Shown here in pieces: positions 21,401-29,669 of a DNA stretch of 64,000 nt. Made by a program: the position numbers and the translations under genes. The DNA comes from Oopsacas minuta (lineage: Eukaryota; Porifera; Hexactinellida; Lyssacinosida; Leucopsacidae), in NCBI GenBank assembly GCA_024704765.1, contig JAKMXF010000321.1, positions 434,001-498,000 of the forward strand, in the 5' to 3' direction. The stretch's first letter is position 1; every line of letters starts with the position of its first letter. Below the pieces are notes generated by a model, which worked only from the letters and a program-made list of their open reading frames with translations, did no database searches and was not told the origin of the DNA.

Positions 21401-21805
21401 AATCAATACTGGAGAGACAAACTTGATAGTTTAATTCATTACCCGTTAGAACTCGATATGACTGAATACACACTATCAAAAGCACAGGTCTCTCTTCAAT
21501 ATGAACTCTACGGTGTGTCTAACCATTTCGGAGGTCTGGGGGGTGGTCATTATACTGCATATGCTAAACAAAAGAATAATAGTAAATGGTATAATTTCGA
21601 TGATAGTTCTGTGACTTCATTCGCACAAAACGATTCAGTAGTGACCAAAGCTGGCTACCTTCTATTCTACGTAAAGAAAACATGCATTCCTTTAGCACCA
21701 GCCGTTGCCAAGGAGGAAAAAGTTGAAATCAAAGACGCAGATTCGGATCATGACGATGTTGACGATAATGCTGTCTCCGAATCAGTGGGAAACGACGAAA
21801 CCTAG
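18464..21805 (+). CDS. USP15: USP4/11/15-type deubiquitinase
   Basis: Single exon, 1113 residues. Cleaves ubiquitin from proteins; the vertebrate trio acts in TGF-beta signalling, splicing and DNA repair. The order is an acidic disordered N-terminus (1-145), a DUSP domain (146-265; KWYLIHIRWFKQWKRYVGYD), a ubiquitin-like domain (about 268-350), and the catalytic USP domain starting at GLCGLSNLGNTCFMNSG. The catalytic Cys is residue 420, the His is 1029 (GGGHYTAYAK) and an Asp follows at 1046 (YNFDDSS). Two Zn-binding CxxC pairs are visible (CPEC near 572 and CPVC near 950). A Ubl-like segment plus an acidic insert of about 100 residues split the catalytic domain, as in USP4, USP11 and USP15. 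The 145-residue acidic N-terminal extension is longer than usual. The gene probably predates the vertebrate duplications, so the symbol is only a family label. Confidence 0.94.
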   Translation: MSSSPTQPEIELEKSSPLKAKGDGENGQEEVENLIPPEENGKTINSNDLGSTEAQTEGDMTQSDPTNPSEGDQHDTNEVEQPERSDPSSQNGNADDIMDTTNIPPEVENQADDVQVNGVAEKENSKADDVDSDPEDNPVIIEAPTYDLQKSEIQAQLSKPLLSGQKWYLIHIRWFKQWKRYVGYDNWDKSSAGEEVGRPGPIDNTSLLEHAKLRRHQVDEIDYKLVPEDAWKKLASWYGLAPDSRAISRRVVEYGKFVKQCKVEIYPLELKACLFPKESDFKIVRISRCDTIRVLEKKIRKAFSIEQSKEVRVYNRYMTYTYELIKDLNLEAQDVGLFDGQCVLLEVQNQDASWPRTNHATRSMQMPSNAGVTTRSQAHSTYSSTNSNYNYPYSNNYGYYSGRQPTTPGLCGLSNLGNTCFMNSGLQCLIHIPPLIEYFENDTYLKEINTKNPLGMKGELAKSFGELIKAMWSGDYAYLAPRDYKLTVGKFAPTFSGYAQQDSQEHISFLLDGLHEDLNRVMNKPYIELKELDKPDDIAAQESWDRHLMRNKSIIVDTFQGQYKSTLVCPECNKVSITFDPFMYLSLPLPIKKTRNIKLTLITLNPANRPTIFKVKIPKNSSVAELCEELYKLCGIEADRLVVCDVYSHRFHKIFEHSESVNGITERDDIFVYETPISSMDDSDLICLPMYNRELRRTQYTSIGTHSYVHHYLFGMPLVLPIPRDKTTYKDLYKICVYFMSRYIIIPEDYKVQLKQAAQAEQAKDDVDMENSDSGNDSDDKEDKKSNTDIQDGTIDTNNDPETGGDENPIEDEAVRSKPDSDDEPVGEMEVEGASAQSTSSYAYVPDDFDISQYPADMFKLKLVNAYGSAEMGELRDDENCLKLFNRSVIAMEWNSKYRHFYSESSLRDISEDESVHKKDIKREIHLADCIKLFTEKEILSKDDPWYCPVCEDFRQASKQLELWKIPDCLVIHLKRFSYNQYWRDKLDSLIHYPLELDMTEYTLSKAQVSLQYELYGVSNHFGGLGGGHYTAYAKQKNNSKWYNFDDSSVTSFAQNDSVVTKAGYLLFYVKKTCIPLAPAVAKEEKVEIKDADSDHDDVDDNAVSESVGNDET

Positions 21806-22178
21806 TTCTGTGTGATTTTACATATTACTCTGATTTGAATATTCTATTGCTATGAAACAATGGCAATTCTGTTGTACATTGTAACTACTAGTTGATTAGC
21901 TATGTATTTGTACGTATCCTTAACTATTCAATAATAGTGGACTCATTTGAACTTAGCTTTTAATTTTTAGCATCTAAGGTATTGTATGTGTTGTCAGAAG
22001 GATATAGAGTTGATTGTGATTAAACTTCGTGTATGTTACATATAGAATATATTATACATTTGTCTGGGTGGATATAGAGTAGATATCTGATATACAGACA
22101 CGTCTGGAGTATATTTTTTTCATAGGAATTGTCAAAAAATCCAAGGAAACAGTTGCAAGGGGTTGGTAAGTAACTATA

Positions 22179-22348
22179 CAGTGGAGTCTCCCAAAACGGA
22201 CAACTCCATCCAACGGACAAACCTTCTGGCACGGATTGAATTTGCCAAGCATATAATTACTACTTAAGCAGTCTCGGAGGAGCGGACAATTCTCTACAAC
22301 GGACAGATACCATGTCCCAAACGTGTCCGTTATTCAGAGACTCCACTG
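22179..22348. mobile_element. Family B inverted-repeat element, complete
   Basis: 170 bases with perfect terminal CAGTGGAGTCTC on the left and GAGACTCCACTG on the right, flanked by TA on both sides. Internal direct motif ACGGACA recurs. Other copies are at 25069-25254 and 50719-50819. The structure fits a non-autonomous pogo/Tigger-like DNA transposon. Confidence 0.8.
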
Positions 22349-22469
22349 TATATATACGTATATATACAGTTATACACCAATTTTAACACATTCTGTGGAC
22401 ACCCTACCATAGGCTGCAGTACAAACTTTGGGATCCTGTGGACCCAGAGGCGTATCCAGGGTGCTGTAT

Positions 22470-22586
22470 TTGCCGCAGCCTTTGTATAAATAAGGTCCCA
22501 AACCGTCAAAGTAACATATTTTCATCGGTTATATGGATCTTATTTTCGCGGTCCCTTGAGCTACGATATAGCGGGAGTTGACTGTG
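22470..22586. mobile_element. Family A element, right half only
   Basis: Shares GGTCCCAAACCGTCAAAGTA and TCGCGGTCCCTTGAGCTACG with other copies and ends GCGGGAGTTGACTGTG. The left terminus is missing. Confidence 0.6.
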
Positions 22587-22770
22587 TTTTATATGTTTCT
22601 GCTTATGCTATAATTCCATGTAATTACTCTAATATTTTGAGAAACTGATTAGCATCATTTCATCTTAGTTCTCATTTCATCTTAGTTCTATCAAGTGAGC
22701 ATTAAATACTGTCGAATTGTCATTCTCGAAAAGAAACATTTTACAATTATAACTTGTAAAAACTTACACT

Positions 22771-24849
22771 ATGACAGACGACCAGCTGAGTCAAATGAAA
22801 AAGTCACTTCGAGCAGTTTTGATATCCTGCCCTGAAGGAACTCCTCTTGCTAAGGTGGAATCAGATTACCGATCGTTTATGGGAGAATCACTTTCTTATC
22901 GACAATTTGGGTTTAGAAATATTGAATCTTTCCTCCGTTCTATCCCAGATACTGTCCGTGTAAGCGGGCCAATTGCTTATGGTGTTGCGTGTGAGGAAAT
23001 TAAGCATGTTACGAAGTTAATAAATAATCAAAGAAAAGTAACTTCAAACCTTAAGAATGTTAGAAGAGCGAGGGATAATGCTAGACTTCAACCTTTCTTC
23101 CCTCATCCGAGTATTCCAAACAAATACTCTTGGGGTTCTGGTGCTCCTCAACACGCCCCACTGTACCCTCCTTTGCCTCCTCCTCATCATCCAATACATT
23201 ATTCTCAATACGGTCATCGACACCATGGACCCCCTAGACACCCTGGTCCTCATGGTCCCCAGCAAATGAGACACCCTCCATTTTATCCACCACCAGTGAC
23301 GCCTCCTCTTCCTTCCCATTCAGATTTCCACCCAAGTTCTCATCCTCCGAAATTCCAACCGTCCGCTCCCCTAAATTCTCCACACTCGCACTCCCCAAGT
23401 CCAACTCCTAGCGAAACCGGAGATGAAATAATATTCAGTAACGCTGAAATAATAGAATTGCTTAAAAAGGAAGACGTCTACATCACAAAACAGCTAGTAA
23501 TTATCCTATCTCTAGCATTCCCTTATATATACAGAGGTTCACATATTGCTATTCTAGACCTGAGTATTCCCTTATGTATTGACATTGCTACTGCAGTAGC
23601 TTTTGATTGTGAAGAGGAGCTGGAAGGAACACCAGCTATCCTCGTATGTAAAATGCAAGATGTCTATGACTGCACTCAACTGGAGAAATCTTCTAGAGTT
23701 AAACTATTTAATGTTAATGAATTCAAAAGTACAAAGGTCAAAGTTCTTACAATAAAATTCCCTGAGATGATTAATCTTCTAACCAGTAATAACGATCATT
23801 TCTATAAGTCAGTAACGTTTGTAATATTCGTGGATATTAAACCAGCTCATATGCTGATAATTCATGATCTTCTTCCCCCTGAATTACAATATCTTTTCTT
23901 ATTCACTTCTTCCTGTAACGGAATTTCATATAAGCCTCCACATGTTGTAATACGAAAATGGGGTACTCAATATACAGACGTAGCTTATAATAATGAAACC
24001 ATTATTGATAAGTTAAAGTATAAATTATCTTACCTGAATAATTCTCCTATACCCTCTCCTTCTACGTTACTCCCAACACCCCCTGTTGTGACCCAACAAA
24101 CGACAACACAACCACCACCTCGACCAACCGAACAACAACAACAACAACAGGCCGCCAAGAAGCCCACACCTTCAGAAGAGAATTCTCCAGTTAGAACAAA
24201 CTGTGTTTCCGCTACAGAAAGGACTAGGTTTCCATCTGATGGTCTTAGGCATTTATCCGAAGCTTCTTTCAAAGCTAATATAAACATGTTTATACAAGCA
24301 GGCCCTAATAAAGGTAAAACCTGTCTCCTAATAGAATTTGCTCTTAGTAAAGTTGATGTTACACAAGATATGCTACAAGTAATACTTACTGCTCCTAATC
24401 CCAAAACATCTGGACAATTATTCCTGAGATTAAAGGAATACGTTAATTTACAAGATATAACTGAGGTTAGAGCATTTGGGTATACTGAAGGAAATTTTGA
24501 GAAATTATCTCTTTACATTAGTGAACAAAAGGTTCATGTTTTAGTCATTGAAAATTCTCATTTACCTGCTCTACAATCTAAGAGCCCTGCTTTGTTAAAG
24601 AACTGTAAACTACTGGGCTGTGACGAGCTATATGGGAGTTTTTATACTAAACAAGTGCCTACTACGGTTTCTGGTTGTTTTAGAAAACTTAACCCGAATA
24701 CTACACAGATTATAACGATTGCTCATCCGAGTGACAAGGAGGAAATATTACAATCTCACATGCCGAAGCCTTTCTGGCATATTAAGGAAGAAATTGGAAG
24801 TACTGAACAGAAGGAAAAGTATCTAGTTACGTTTTTCAATAACAATTAA
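22771..24849 (+). CDS. LOTUS domain fused to degenerate DEAD-box RecA-like domain
   Basis: Single exon, 692 residues. Residues 1-90 are a LOTUS/OST-HTH domain of the TDRD5/TDRD7 type: MKKSLRAVLISCPEG, LAKVESDYRSFMGE, YRQFGFRNIESFLRSIPD and AYGVACEEIKHVTKLINNQ follow its helices in order. A His/Pro-rich linker (about 105-220) and a middle module of about 200 residues follow. After a polyglutamine run comes a C-terminal domain (490-692) with the motif order of a DEAD-box RecA1 domain: AGPNKGKT (motif I, 510-517), LQVILTAPNP (Ia), HVLVIENSHLPAL (TPGR place), CDELYGSF (motif II, DELY for DEAD near 618) and QIITIAHPSD (SAT place). There is no RecA2 domain, so helicase activity is not expected. Known LOTUS domains bind Vasa. 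First of four related genes; a role in germ granules or RNA control is inference. Confidence 0.75.
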   Translation: MTDDQLSQMKKSLRAVLISCPEGTPLAKVESDYRSFMGESLSYRQFGFRNIESFLRSIPDTVRVSGPIAYGVACEEIKHVTKLINNQRKVTSNLKNVRRARDNARLQPFFPHPSIPNKYSWGSGAPQHAPLYPPLPPPHHPIHYSQYGHRHHGPPRHPGPHGPQQMRHPPFYPPPVTPPLPSHSDFHPSSHPPKFQPSAPLNSPHSHSPSPTPSETGDEIIFSNAEIIELLKKEDVYITKQLVIILSLAFPYIYRGSHIAILDLSIPLCIDIATAVAFDCEEELEGTPAILVCKMQDVYDCTQLEKSSRVKLFNVNEFKSTKVKVLTIKFPEMINLLTSNNDHFYKSVTFVIFVDIKPAHMLIIHDLLPPELQYLFLFTSSCNGISYKPPHVVIRKWGTQYTDVAYNNETIIDKLKYKLSYLNNSPIPSPSTLLPTPPVVTQQTTTQPPPRPTEQQQQQQAAKKPTPSEENSPVRTNCVSATERTRFPSDGLRHLSEASFKANINMFIQAGPNKGKTCLLIEFALSKVDVTQDMLQVILTAPNPKTSGQLFLRLKEYVNLQDITEVRAFGYTEGNFEKLSLYISEQKVHVLVIENSHLPALQSKSPALLKNCKLLGCDELYGSFYTKQVPTTVSGCFRKLNPNTTQIITIAHPSDKEEILQSHMPKPFWHIKEEIGSTEQKEKYLVTFFNNN

Positions 24850-25515
24850 TTGGCTATATTGACATGTTCGATGGTTAAACTAAATTCTAATCCATAATCT
24901 AACTTTTGCTACCTGTACACAGATATAATCTGTCATGGATCTTCAAGGTTAACCGAATAACTTTTACATATATTTGGTGATTATCTTAATGTTACGCTCT
25001 CTTTTTCTGGGTATTATATCTTTCAATAATTATATCTTTCAATAATTATATCTTGCAAGTTCATTACACAGTGGAGTCTCCAAAAACGGACACTCCGAGA
25101 AGCGGACAACTCCATACAACGGACAAACCTTCTGGCACGGATTGAATTTGCCAAGCATGTAATTACTGCTTAAGCAGTCTCCGAGGAGCGGACAACTCCC
25201 TATAACGGACAGAAGCGATGTCCCCAACGTGTCCGTTATTCGGAGACTTTACTGTATTATCGTTTTGTTTCAGGTCGAGCCGATTACTGCCTGTGAGTTA
25301 CAAGTGTAATGAATAGTATGTTGGCAGCCAATTCCCTCCAGAATTTTGACATTTGTACACATTTTTATATGTAAACTATTGGTTAATTTCCCTTTCTTCT
25401 CTTTTGAAAATTGTTAATTGTTAAATTCTCGCAGTTAGAAACGTGAAAATATTTATTTTAAGTAATTACGTATTCACAGAACAGCAAACATATCTTACAA
25501 CATTCAAAATTCTTA
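24850..25515. other. Intergenic with family B element
   Basis: Convergent ends of the LOTUS gene and the minus-strand membrane protein gene. Apart from the family B element at 25069-25254 and a short tandem (TATATCTTTCAATAAT repeated near 25015-25050), nothing is recognised. Confidence 0.6.
25069..25254. mobile_element. Family B inverted-repeat element
   Basis: Left end CAGTGGAGTCTCC and right end GGAGACTTTACTG are inverted copies. The interior is nearly identical to 22179-22348, including CTTCTGGCACGGATTGAATT, indicating recent spread. Confidence 0.8.
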
Positions 25516-26940
25516 TCAATTATCAAAATTGAGAAATCTCATTGCATCGATTGTCCTAATTATAAAATTTAGCAAAGCACCAACACCAAACGGGATAATA
25601 GTATTAAACACACTAATAGAGTAATCTCCCAGAAATGCAATCTCAAAACGTTCTTTACTGGCAGATATCATGCTCAATTCTAGCTTCATATCATTCTTAA
25701 ACTTATCCATACCTTCCTCAATTACAAAATGTGTAATAGCATTTTCATCTTCTGATAGAACTGAGTCACTGAACTTTTCCAATTTTGTATTAAGAGCTAT
25801 TATAGCATCACTCATCAGCCAAACACTTATGAATTGGTACATGTATATGAACGGTGTTCTAAACGCGATCAAAACATCTAGTCTATCATTTGTCTTGCCA
25901 ATTTCTGCCAGTTTCTGGGTGAAACCAATATTATCTGATCCTACATAGCTTGTGAATAGACTGGTTAGTATTAGGAAAACTGCAATGATATTTATTGTAG
26001 CAACGTAGTGAACGACTTTTGAATATTCCTTAACACGACTAGTTAATTCATAATATGCTAGAATTGGCCTTTGAATTTTCAAACTCCAATTTTCCATGTT
26101 GCCTGCTTTTATGAAATCTTTCGATTGCATAACTGCGATTTTAACTTGATATTGTAACTCTTCACATATGTATCTAACTGTAATACATGCAAACACAGGG
26201 CTCAAATGCCAGTGTATTGTGATAATATACGTCAAATATTTGTACCATAAATTGTGTTCCTCGTTGTCATGATTCGTAGGGTTCTTAGTCTCCAATTCTA
26301 GTGGGAAGATTTCTATATACGTGTTAACCCATGATAAGCTTTTAAACTTGCTGAAAATAATACAAGCCATAAGGAATGGGAGAATTATTATAATCAAATA
26401 TGCGAAGAAGATTGCTATTCCAGAGAAGATCTTGTTTTTACTAGCAGGAAAACTGAGTTCGTCTTTTGTAGATGGAGCTAACGGAATTCTGAAAGTTATT
26501 CGCTTGAAAATATCCGAGTTTACAAAAATGAAGTAGCAAGAACCAAGGGAAATAAGCGAATCAATCAAATCTGTAACGAATAATACTTCTCCAATTATAT
26601 CATTATTTAATGAGGTAGAGTTACGACTGTTTCTCACATTCTCATCAATCCAGAATAGAACGAACTGGAATACAACTTGTGCCGTGAAAAGTACGAAAAT
26701 TAACGCTTGACCAATTCTCATAACACATTTTCCAATTTTGTTACATTTTTCCGATTGTTGGTAACGTTTTGGTAAAACTTTGGTTGAATTCGAGATAACA
26801 TATCGAATGAATTCAAGTGTTAAAAAGCTATATAAGATTACTGGAGTATACCATAATAATTTTCTTAGATATAGCACTGAACATGTTACACGATTCCTAC
26901 TGCCCTGGGCGAGTAGAGGGGTCATTTCCTGAGCTAGCAT
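25516..26940 (-). CDS. Multi-pass membrane protein, possibly gustatory-receptor-like
   Basis: Single exon, 474 residues. Seven or eight hydrophobic segments can be placed near residues 28-50, 78-97, 118-140, 171-196, 233-260, 312-337, 356-383 and 443-466. There is no cleavable signal peptide and no rhodopsin-type DRY or NPxxY motif. The first residues and the loops between segments are rich in Lys, Arg and acidic residues. A long cytoplasmic-type loop before the last segment and the final helix (TIIPFGVGALLNFIIRTI) are reminiscent of the insect gustatory-receptor/GRL fold, whose members are known from non-bilaterian animals. This is a weak likeness, not a family match. It is the only minus-strand gene inside the cluster of pseudo-helicase genes and interrupts it. 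Confidence 0.6.
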   Translation of the reverse strand: MLAQEMTPLLAQGSRNRVTCSVLYLRKLLWYTPVILYSFLTLEFIRYVISNSTKVLPKRYQQSEKCNKIGKCVMRIGQALIFVLFTAQVVFQFVLFWIDENVRNSRNSTSLNNDIIGEVLFVTDLIDSLISLGSCYFIFVNSDIFKRITFRIPLAPSTKDELSFPASKNKIFSGIAIFFAYLIIIILPFLMACIIFSKFKSLSWVNTYIEIFPLELETKNPTNHDNEEHNLWYKYLTYIITIHWHLSPVFACITVRYICEELQYQVKIAVMQSKDFIKAGNMENWSLKIQRPILAYYELTSRVKEYSKVVHYVATINIIAVFLILTSLFTSYVGSDNIGFTQKLAEIGKTNDRLDVLIAFRTPFIYMYQFISVWLMSDAIIALNTKLEKFSDSVLSEDENAITHFVIEEGMDKFKNDMKLELSMISASKERFEIAFLGDYSISVFNTIIPFGVGALLNFIIRTIDAMRFLNFDN

Positions 26941-27254
26941 TCACAATAAATAAATTTATATTTTCACAAAATTTACATAATTTAGTTATTTTATACAATT
27001 ATTATTTTCAGCAATTTCTATATAAGTAATCGGTAATTATTTTATGGATTTTTGTGGTATTTTTCCCAGATTATGTTTACATGATTTGGGAATAAAGTTA
27101 CTCTCAATTTTCCTACACAAATCATGAGAGTAGTTTACTATTACAATTAGTATTACATGATGCCTTATTAAATATCTATGTGTTTTCCTATCCTTTGCAC
27201 TGTTTGATCTATTTTTATTTGATATTTAGACATTCCATAACACACATATATCTA
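26941..27254. other. Divergent promoter region
   Basis: About 310 bases between the starts of the minus-strand membrane protein and the plus-strand pseudo-helicase gene. It is AT-rich and must carry both promoters; no specific site is recognised. A GTG-started extension of the downstream frame (from 27180) is not accepted. Confidence 0.5.
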
Positions 27255-29207
27255 ATGTCGCTAACAAACCCAATAAAATCAACTCTAATTAGCCTCATTG
27301 AGGAGCATAAGGTCGATATCGAAGTTATCCCAGATTTCTACTTACACACATTTGCATATCTGTTGGGAAGAGAGAGCCTAGTTCTAGAAGGATTTGAAGT
27401 TAACCTATCTATTGCATTATTTGATTTATTCGTGTTAGAACAAGCTAAAAATTATGAGACTGACAAACATATTCATCTGATATATTTCGGTTCTAATAGC
27501 AGAACAATCTCTAAGATCTCCTCACTAAACCCCCCTATACTCTCAGATAGTACTCCCCCGACTCCTATAGTAGAATTAAATCTACAACAACTATGTCAGT
27601 TAAATCAGAATAATATTCCTCGGCTCAAGGATGTATCCGTTACCCTTGTCTTATTCCTAATCGATGATCTTATTTCTAGTCTTATATTCCAACCGAATTG
27701 GCAAATTATTGTGATACCTATAACAAAGTTTGAAGGTTCATGCCAGAATATATCTGTAAACTTTTTGAAAATTGCACAGAGTAGTGACGTCATTAGAATT
27801 GAGCGAGTGCAAGAACGGATATCTAAAATATCATTAAATGAAAATATTCCTCAATCAGAAATAGCTACACAGAATCATTCTTATCCAACTAATACAATTG
27901 AAATTGTTGCTTCATCTGCTCAATTAATGTGTAAGAACCATGGATTCGCTATAGATATGAATGATACTTTACTTCCCTCGCTTATATACACACTCCTAGG
28001 GGAGAATGTCATTATGCATACTTACAGTGAGATTGACTTTATACATGTAGTCGGTATTGTTGCTTCTGAGAATCAAACCGGTGAATATGGTAATTTATTT
28101 ATTTGTATAGAAAGTCTTGAAGACCGTCAGAAACTCCTAGACTTCAAACGTTCCGTAGATTTCCATGAGTCTCAAATCTTAGAGACAATCAATAACGAAT
28201 CCCATAGCAATTATTTAATTACCGCAACTGAATTTAACCAAATCAAATCCTCACCTATCCTAAAAGGAAAAAGTGGGATAATTGCACTACAATCTTCTAT
28301 ACCAAAAGAATTAACTAGATTTCTAACTAACCTCCCTACTGGCTATACAGTATTAATTGGTACTGCATGTTATAATGAAGATTTGTTAAAGATTATGACC
28401 CAATTGAGATTTGTACTATTCTCTGGTTATCCTATACGTCCTGTTAAATGTGTTGGTTATAAATCACATGAATTTCAACTATTAGATCTCTCTAAACTGC
28501 CTTATATACCATTGTTTAAACCAAGACCATTGCATGCACACTCTCCTAAGGCCAAGGGAAGGACTAAAAAGAAACCTACAAAAAATAGTGAGCCTATCCC
28601 AGACGAGCCTATATTTATAGACAATAGATTTAGCCTTGAAGATCATTCAAATATTCTTTTAGAATCCCTACTACAATCTCCCTGTAATATCGTAGTACAA
28701 TATGTATCTTCATTTGACTGTAATACTTATTTGAATCATTTGATATCAGTAGTTGATATCACCAGTGAGACGCTACAGGTTATTGTCCATGGAGATTTAG
28801 CATCAATGAATTTTATGTTCGAACAATTCGCTACAAGCGATATAAGGCATAACTGTAATGTGTTTTGTTATTCTAGTGGAAAATTGAGTTCTTTAAAATC
28901 ATTACTGATAACTGAGAAGACACAGATCCTATTTATACCATCTAGTGAGTTCCTTGTTGTTAATAGATCAGCTGTTCTGACAGAGAACTGCAGGATTATG
29001 ATGTATATAGCTATTAACAATACTAATGATTTGCTACCAGGAAGTACATTAGCTTGTCTATATGATGAAGTTCAATTGAGTACACAGATTATAGTAGTTA
29101 CGAAAGATCACTTGAGAATAGATTCTAACTATATTAACACACCCTACTGTCATGTACAGGAATCTAGTGAGCTAGTTAAAGAACAATTTATTCTTACTTT
29201 TTTGTAA
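27255..29207 (+). CDS. Pseudo-DEAD-box modular protein, second of four
   Basis: Single exon, 650 residues from the ATG at 27255 (MSLTNPIKS). There are three modules of about 200 residues. Modules 1 (about 1-190) and 2 (about 215-420) have the family pattern of a helix, a short strand such as ESLVLEGF or ENVIMHTY where a helicase would bind ATP, another helix and later strands. The C-terminal module (about 455-650) aligns with the end of the LOTUS protein: LQVIVHGD, a CNVFCYSSGKL segment, TQILFIPSSEFLVV, ENCRIMMYIAIN, and a similar last strand (KEQFILTFL against KEKYLVTFF). The Walker A site reads VSSFDCN, so nucleotide binding is lost, and no DEAD-like motif remains. A basic linker (KAKGRTKKKPTK) lies before the last module. 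No LOTUS domain. Confidence 0.7.
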   Translation: MSLTNPIKSTLISLIEEHKVDIEVIPDFYLHTFAYLLGRESLVLEGFEVNLSIALFDLFVLEQAKNYETDKHIHLIYFGSNSRTISKISSLNPPILSDSTPPTPIVELNLQQLCQLNQNNIPRLKDVSVTLVLFLIDDLISSLIFQPNWQIIVIPITKFEGSCQNISVNFLKIAQSSDVIRIERVQERISKISLNENIPQSEIATQNHSYPTNTIEIVASSAQLMCKNHGFAIDMNDTLLPSLIYTLLGENVIMHTYSEIDFIHVVGIVASENQTGEYGNLFICIESLEDRQKLLDFKRSVDFHESQILETINNESHSNYLITATEFNQIKSSPILKGKSGIIALQSSIPKELTRFLTNLPTGYTVLIGTACYNEDLLKIMTQLRFVLFSGYPIRPVKCVGYKSHEFQLLDLSKLPYIPLFKPRPLHAHSPKAKGRTKKKPTKNSEPIPDEPIFIDNRFSLEDHSNILLESLLQSPCNIVVQYVSSFDCNTYLNHLISVVDITSETLQVIVHGDLASMNFMFEQFATSDIRHNCNVFCYSSGKLSSLKSLLITEKTQILFIPSSEFLVVNRSAVLTENCRIMMYIAINNTNDLLPGSTLACLYDEVQLSTQIIVVTKDHLRIDSNYINTPYCHVQESSELVKEQFILTFL

Positions 29208-29669
29208 TTATTCTTTCTAGATTTTATCTATTAAACATAGACATTGAATTTCCAGACAAATTCTGGTCTGACCAGCATTTACAGCAAAACTATTGTACTT
29301 CGTAGTCATATTTCTATTACCATTAATGAGAGTATATTTCCAGCTTTTATGAGGATAATGACAAGTATTTGGAAAGTAAAAGATTGGGATCTATAATGAA
29401 CTCAAATTATGCTTTAATGGGTTATATTATTGCTACTTTGGGTAACATACAGTGCAACCTCCATCGGGGAATCGAGGTAGCATTTTTCTTCCTCCTAGCA
29501 CCCCGTTTGTGGAGGTTCCACTATAATACATTCCAGGTTACGAATAGCTACACATTTACGTAGATTATTGATAAAACTCCATTATTTTTACTTAACTGTC
29601 TCTGAATACAAATAAAATCTGTAGAATTTAGATATTTTTAGATTTTTGTACAATTAGTTAAGCGTTGAA
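29208..29669. other. Intergenic between pseudo-helicase genes 2 and 3
   Basis: About 460 bases, with a family F element at 29450-29523 and otherwise AT-rich leader sequence. No exon recognised. Confidence 0.6.
29450..29523. mobile_element. Family F inverted-repeat element
   Basis: Left end CAGTGCAACCTCCATCGGGG, right end CCCGTTTGTGGAGGTTCCAC. It shares CTCCTAGCACCCCGTTTG with 11361-11428. Confidence 0.6.

Larger units (their letters stand above)
21806..22770. other. Intergenic, USP gene to LOTUS gene
   Basis: Contains a complete family B element (22179-22348), a family D-type right end (GGGGTTGGTAAGTAAC near 22160), a degenerate repeat of the GGATCCTGTGGACCC type (about 22390-22455), and a 5'-truncated family A element (22470-22586). 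No exon recognised. Confidence 0.65.

Noticed and set aside
24030..24404. Minus-strand frame with a cysteine run inside the LOTUS gene
   Set aside because: It is the antisense of the CAA/CAG polyglutamine stretch.
27180..27254. GTG-initiated extension of the second pseudo-helicase gene
   Set aside because: Eukaryotic starts are ATG; the ATG at 27255 gives the natural start.
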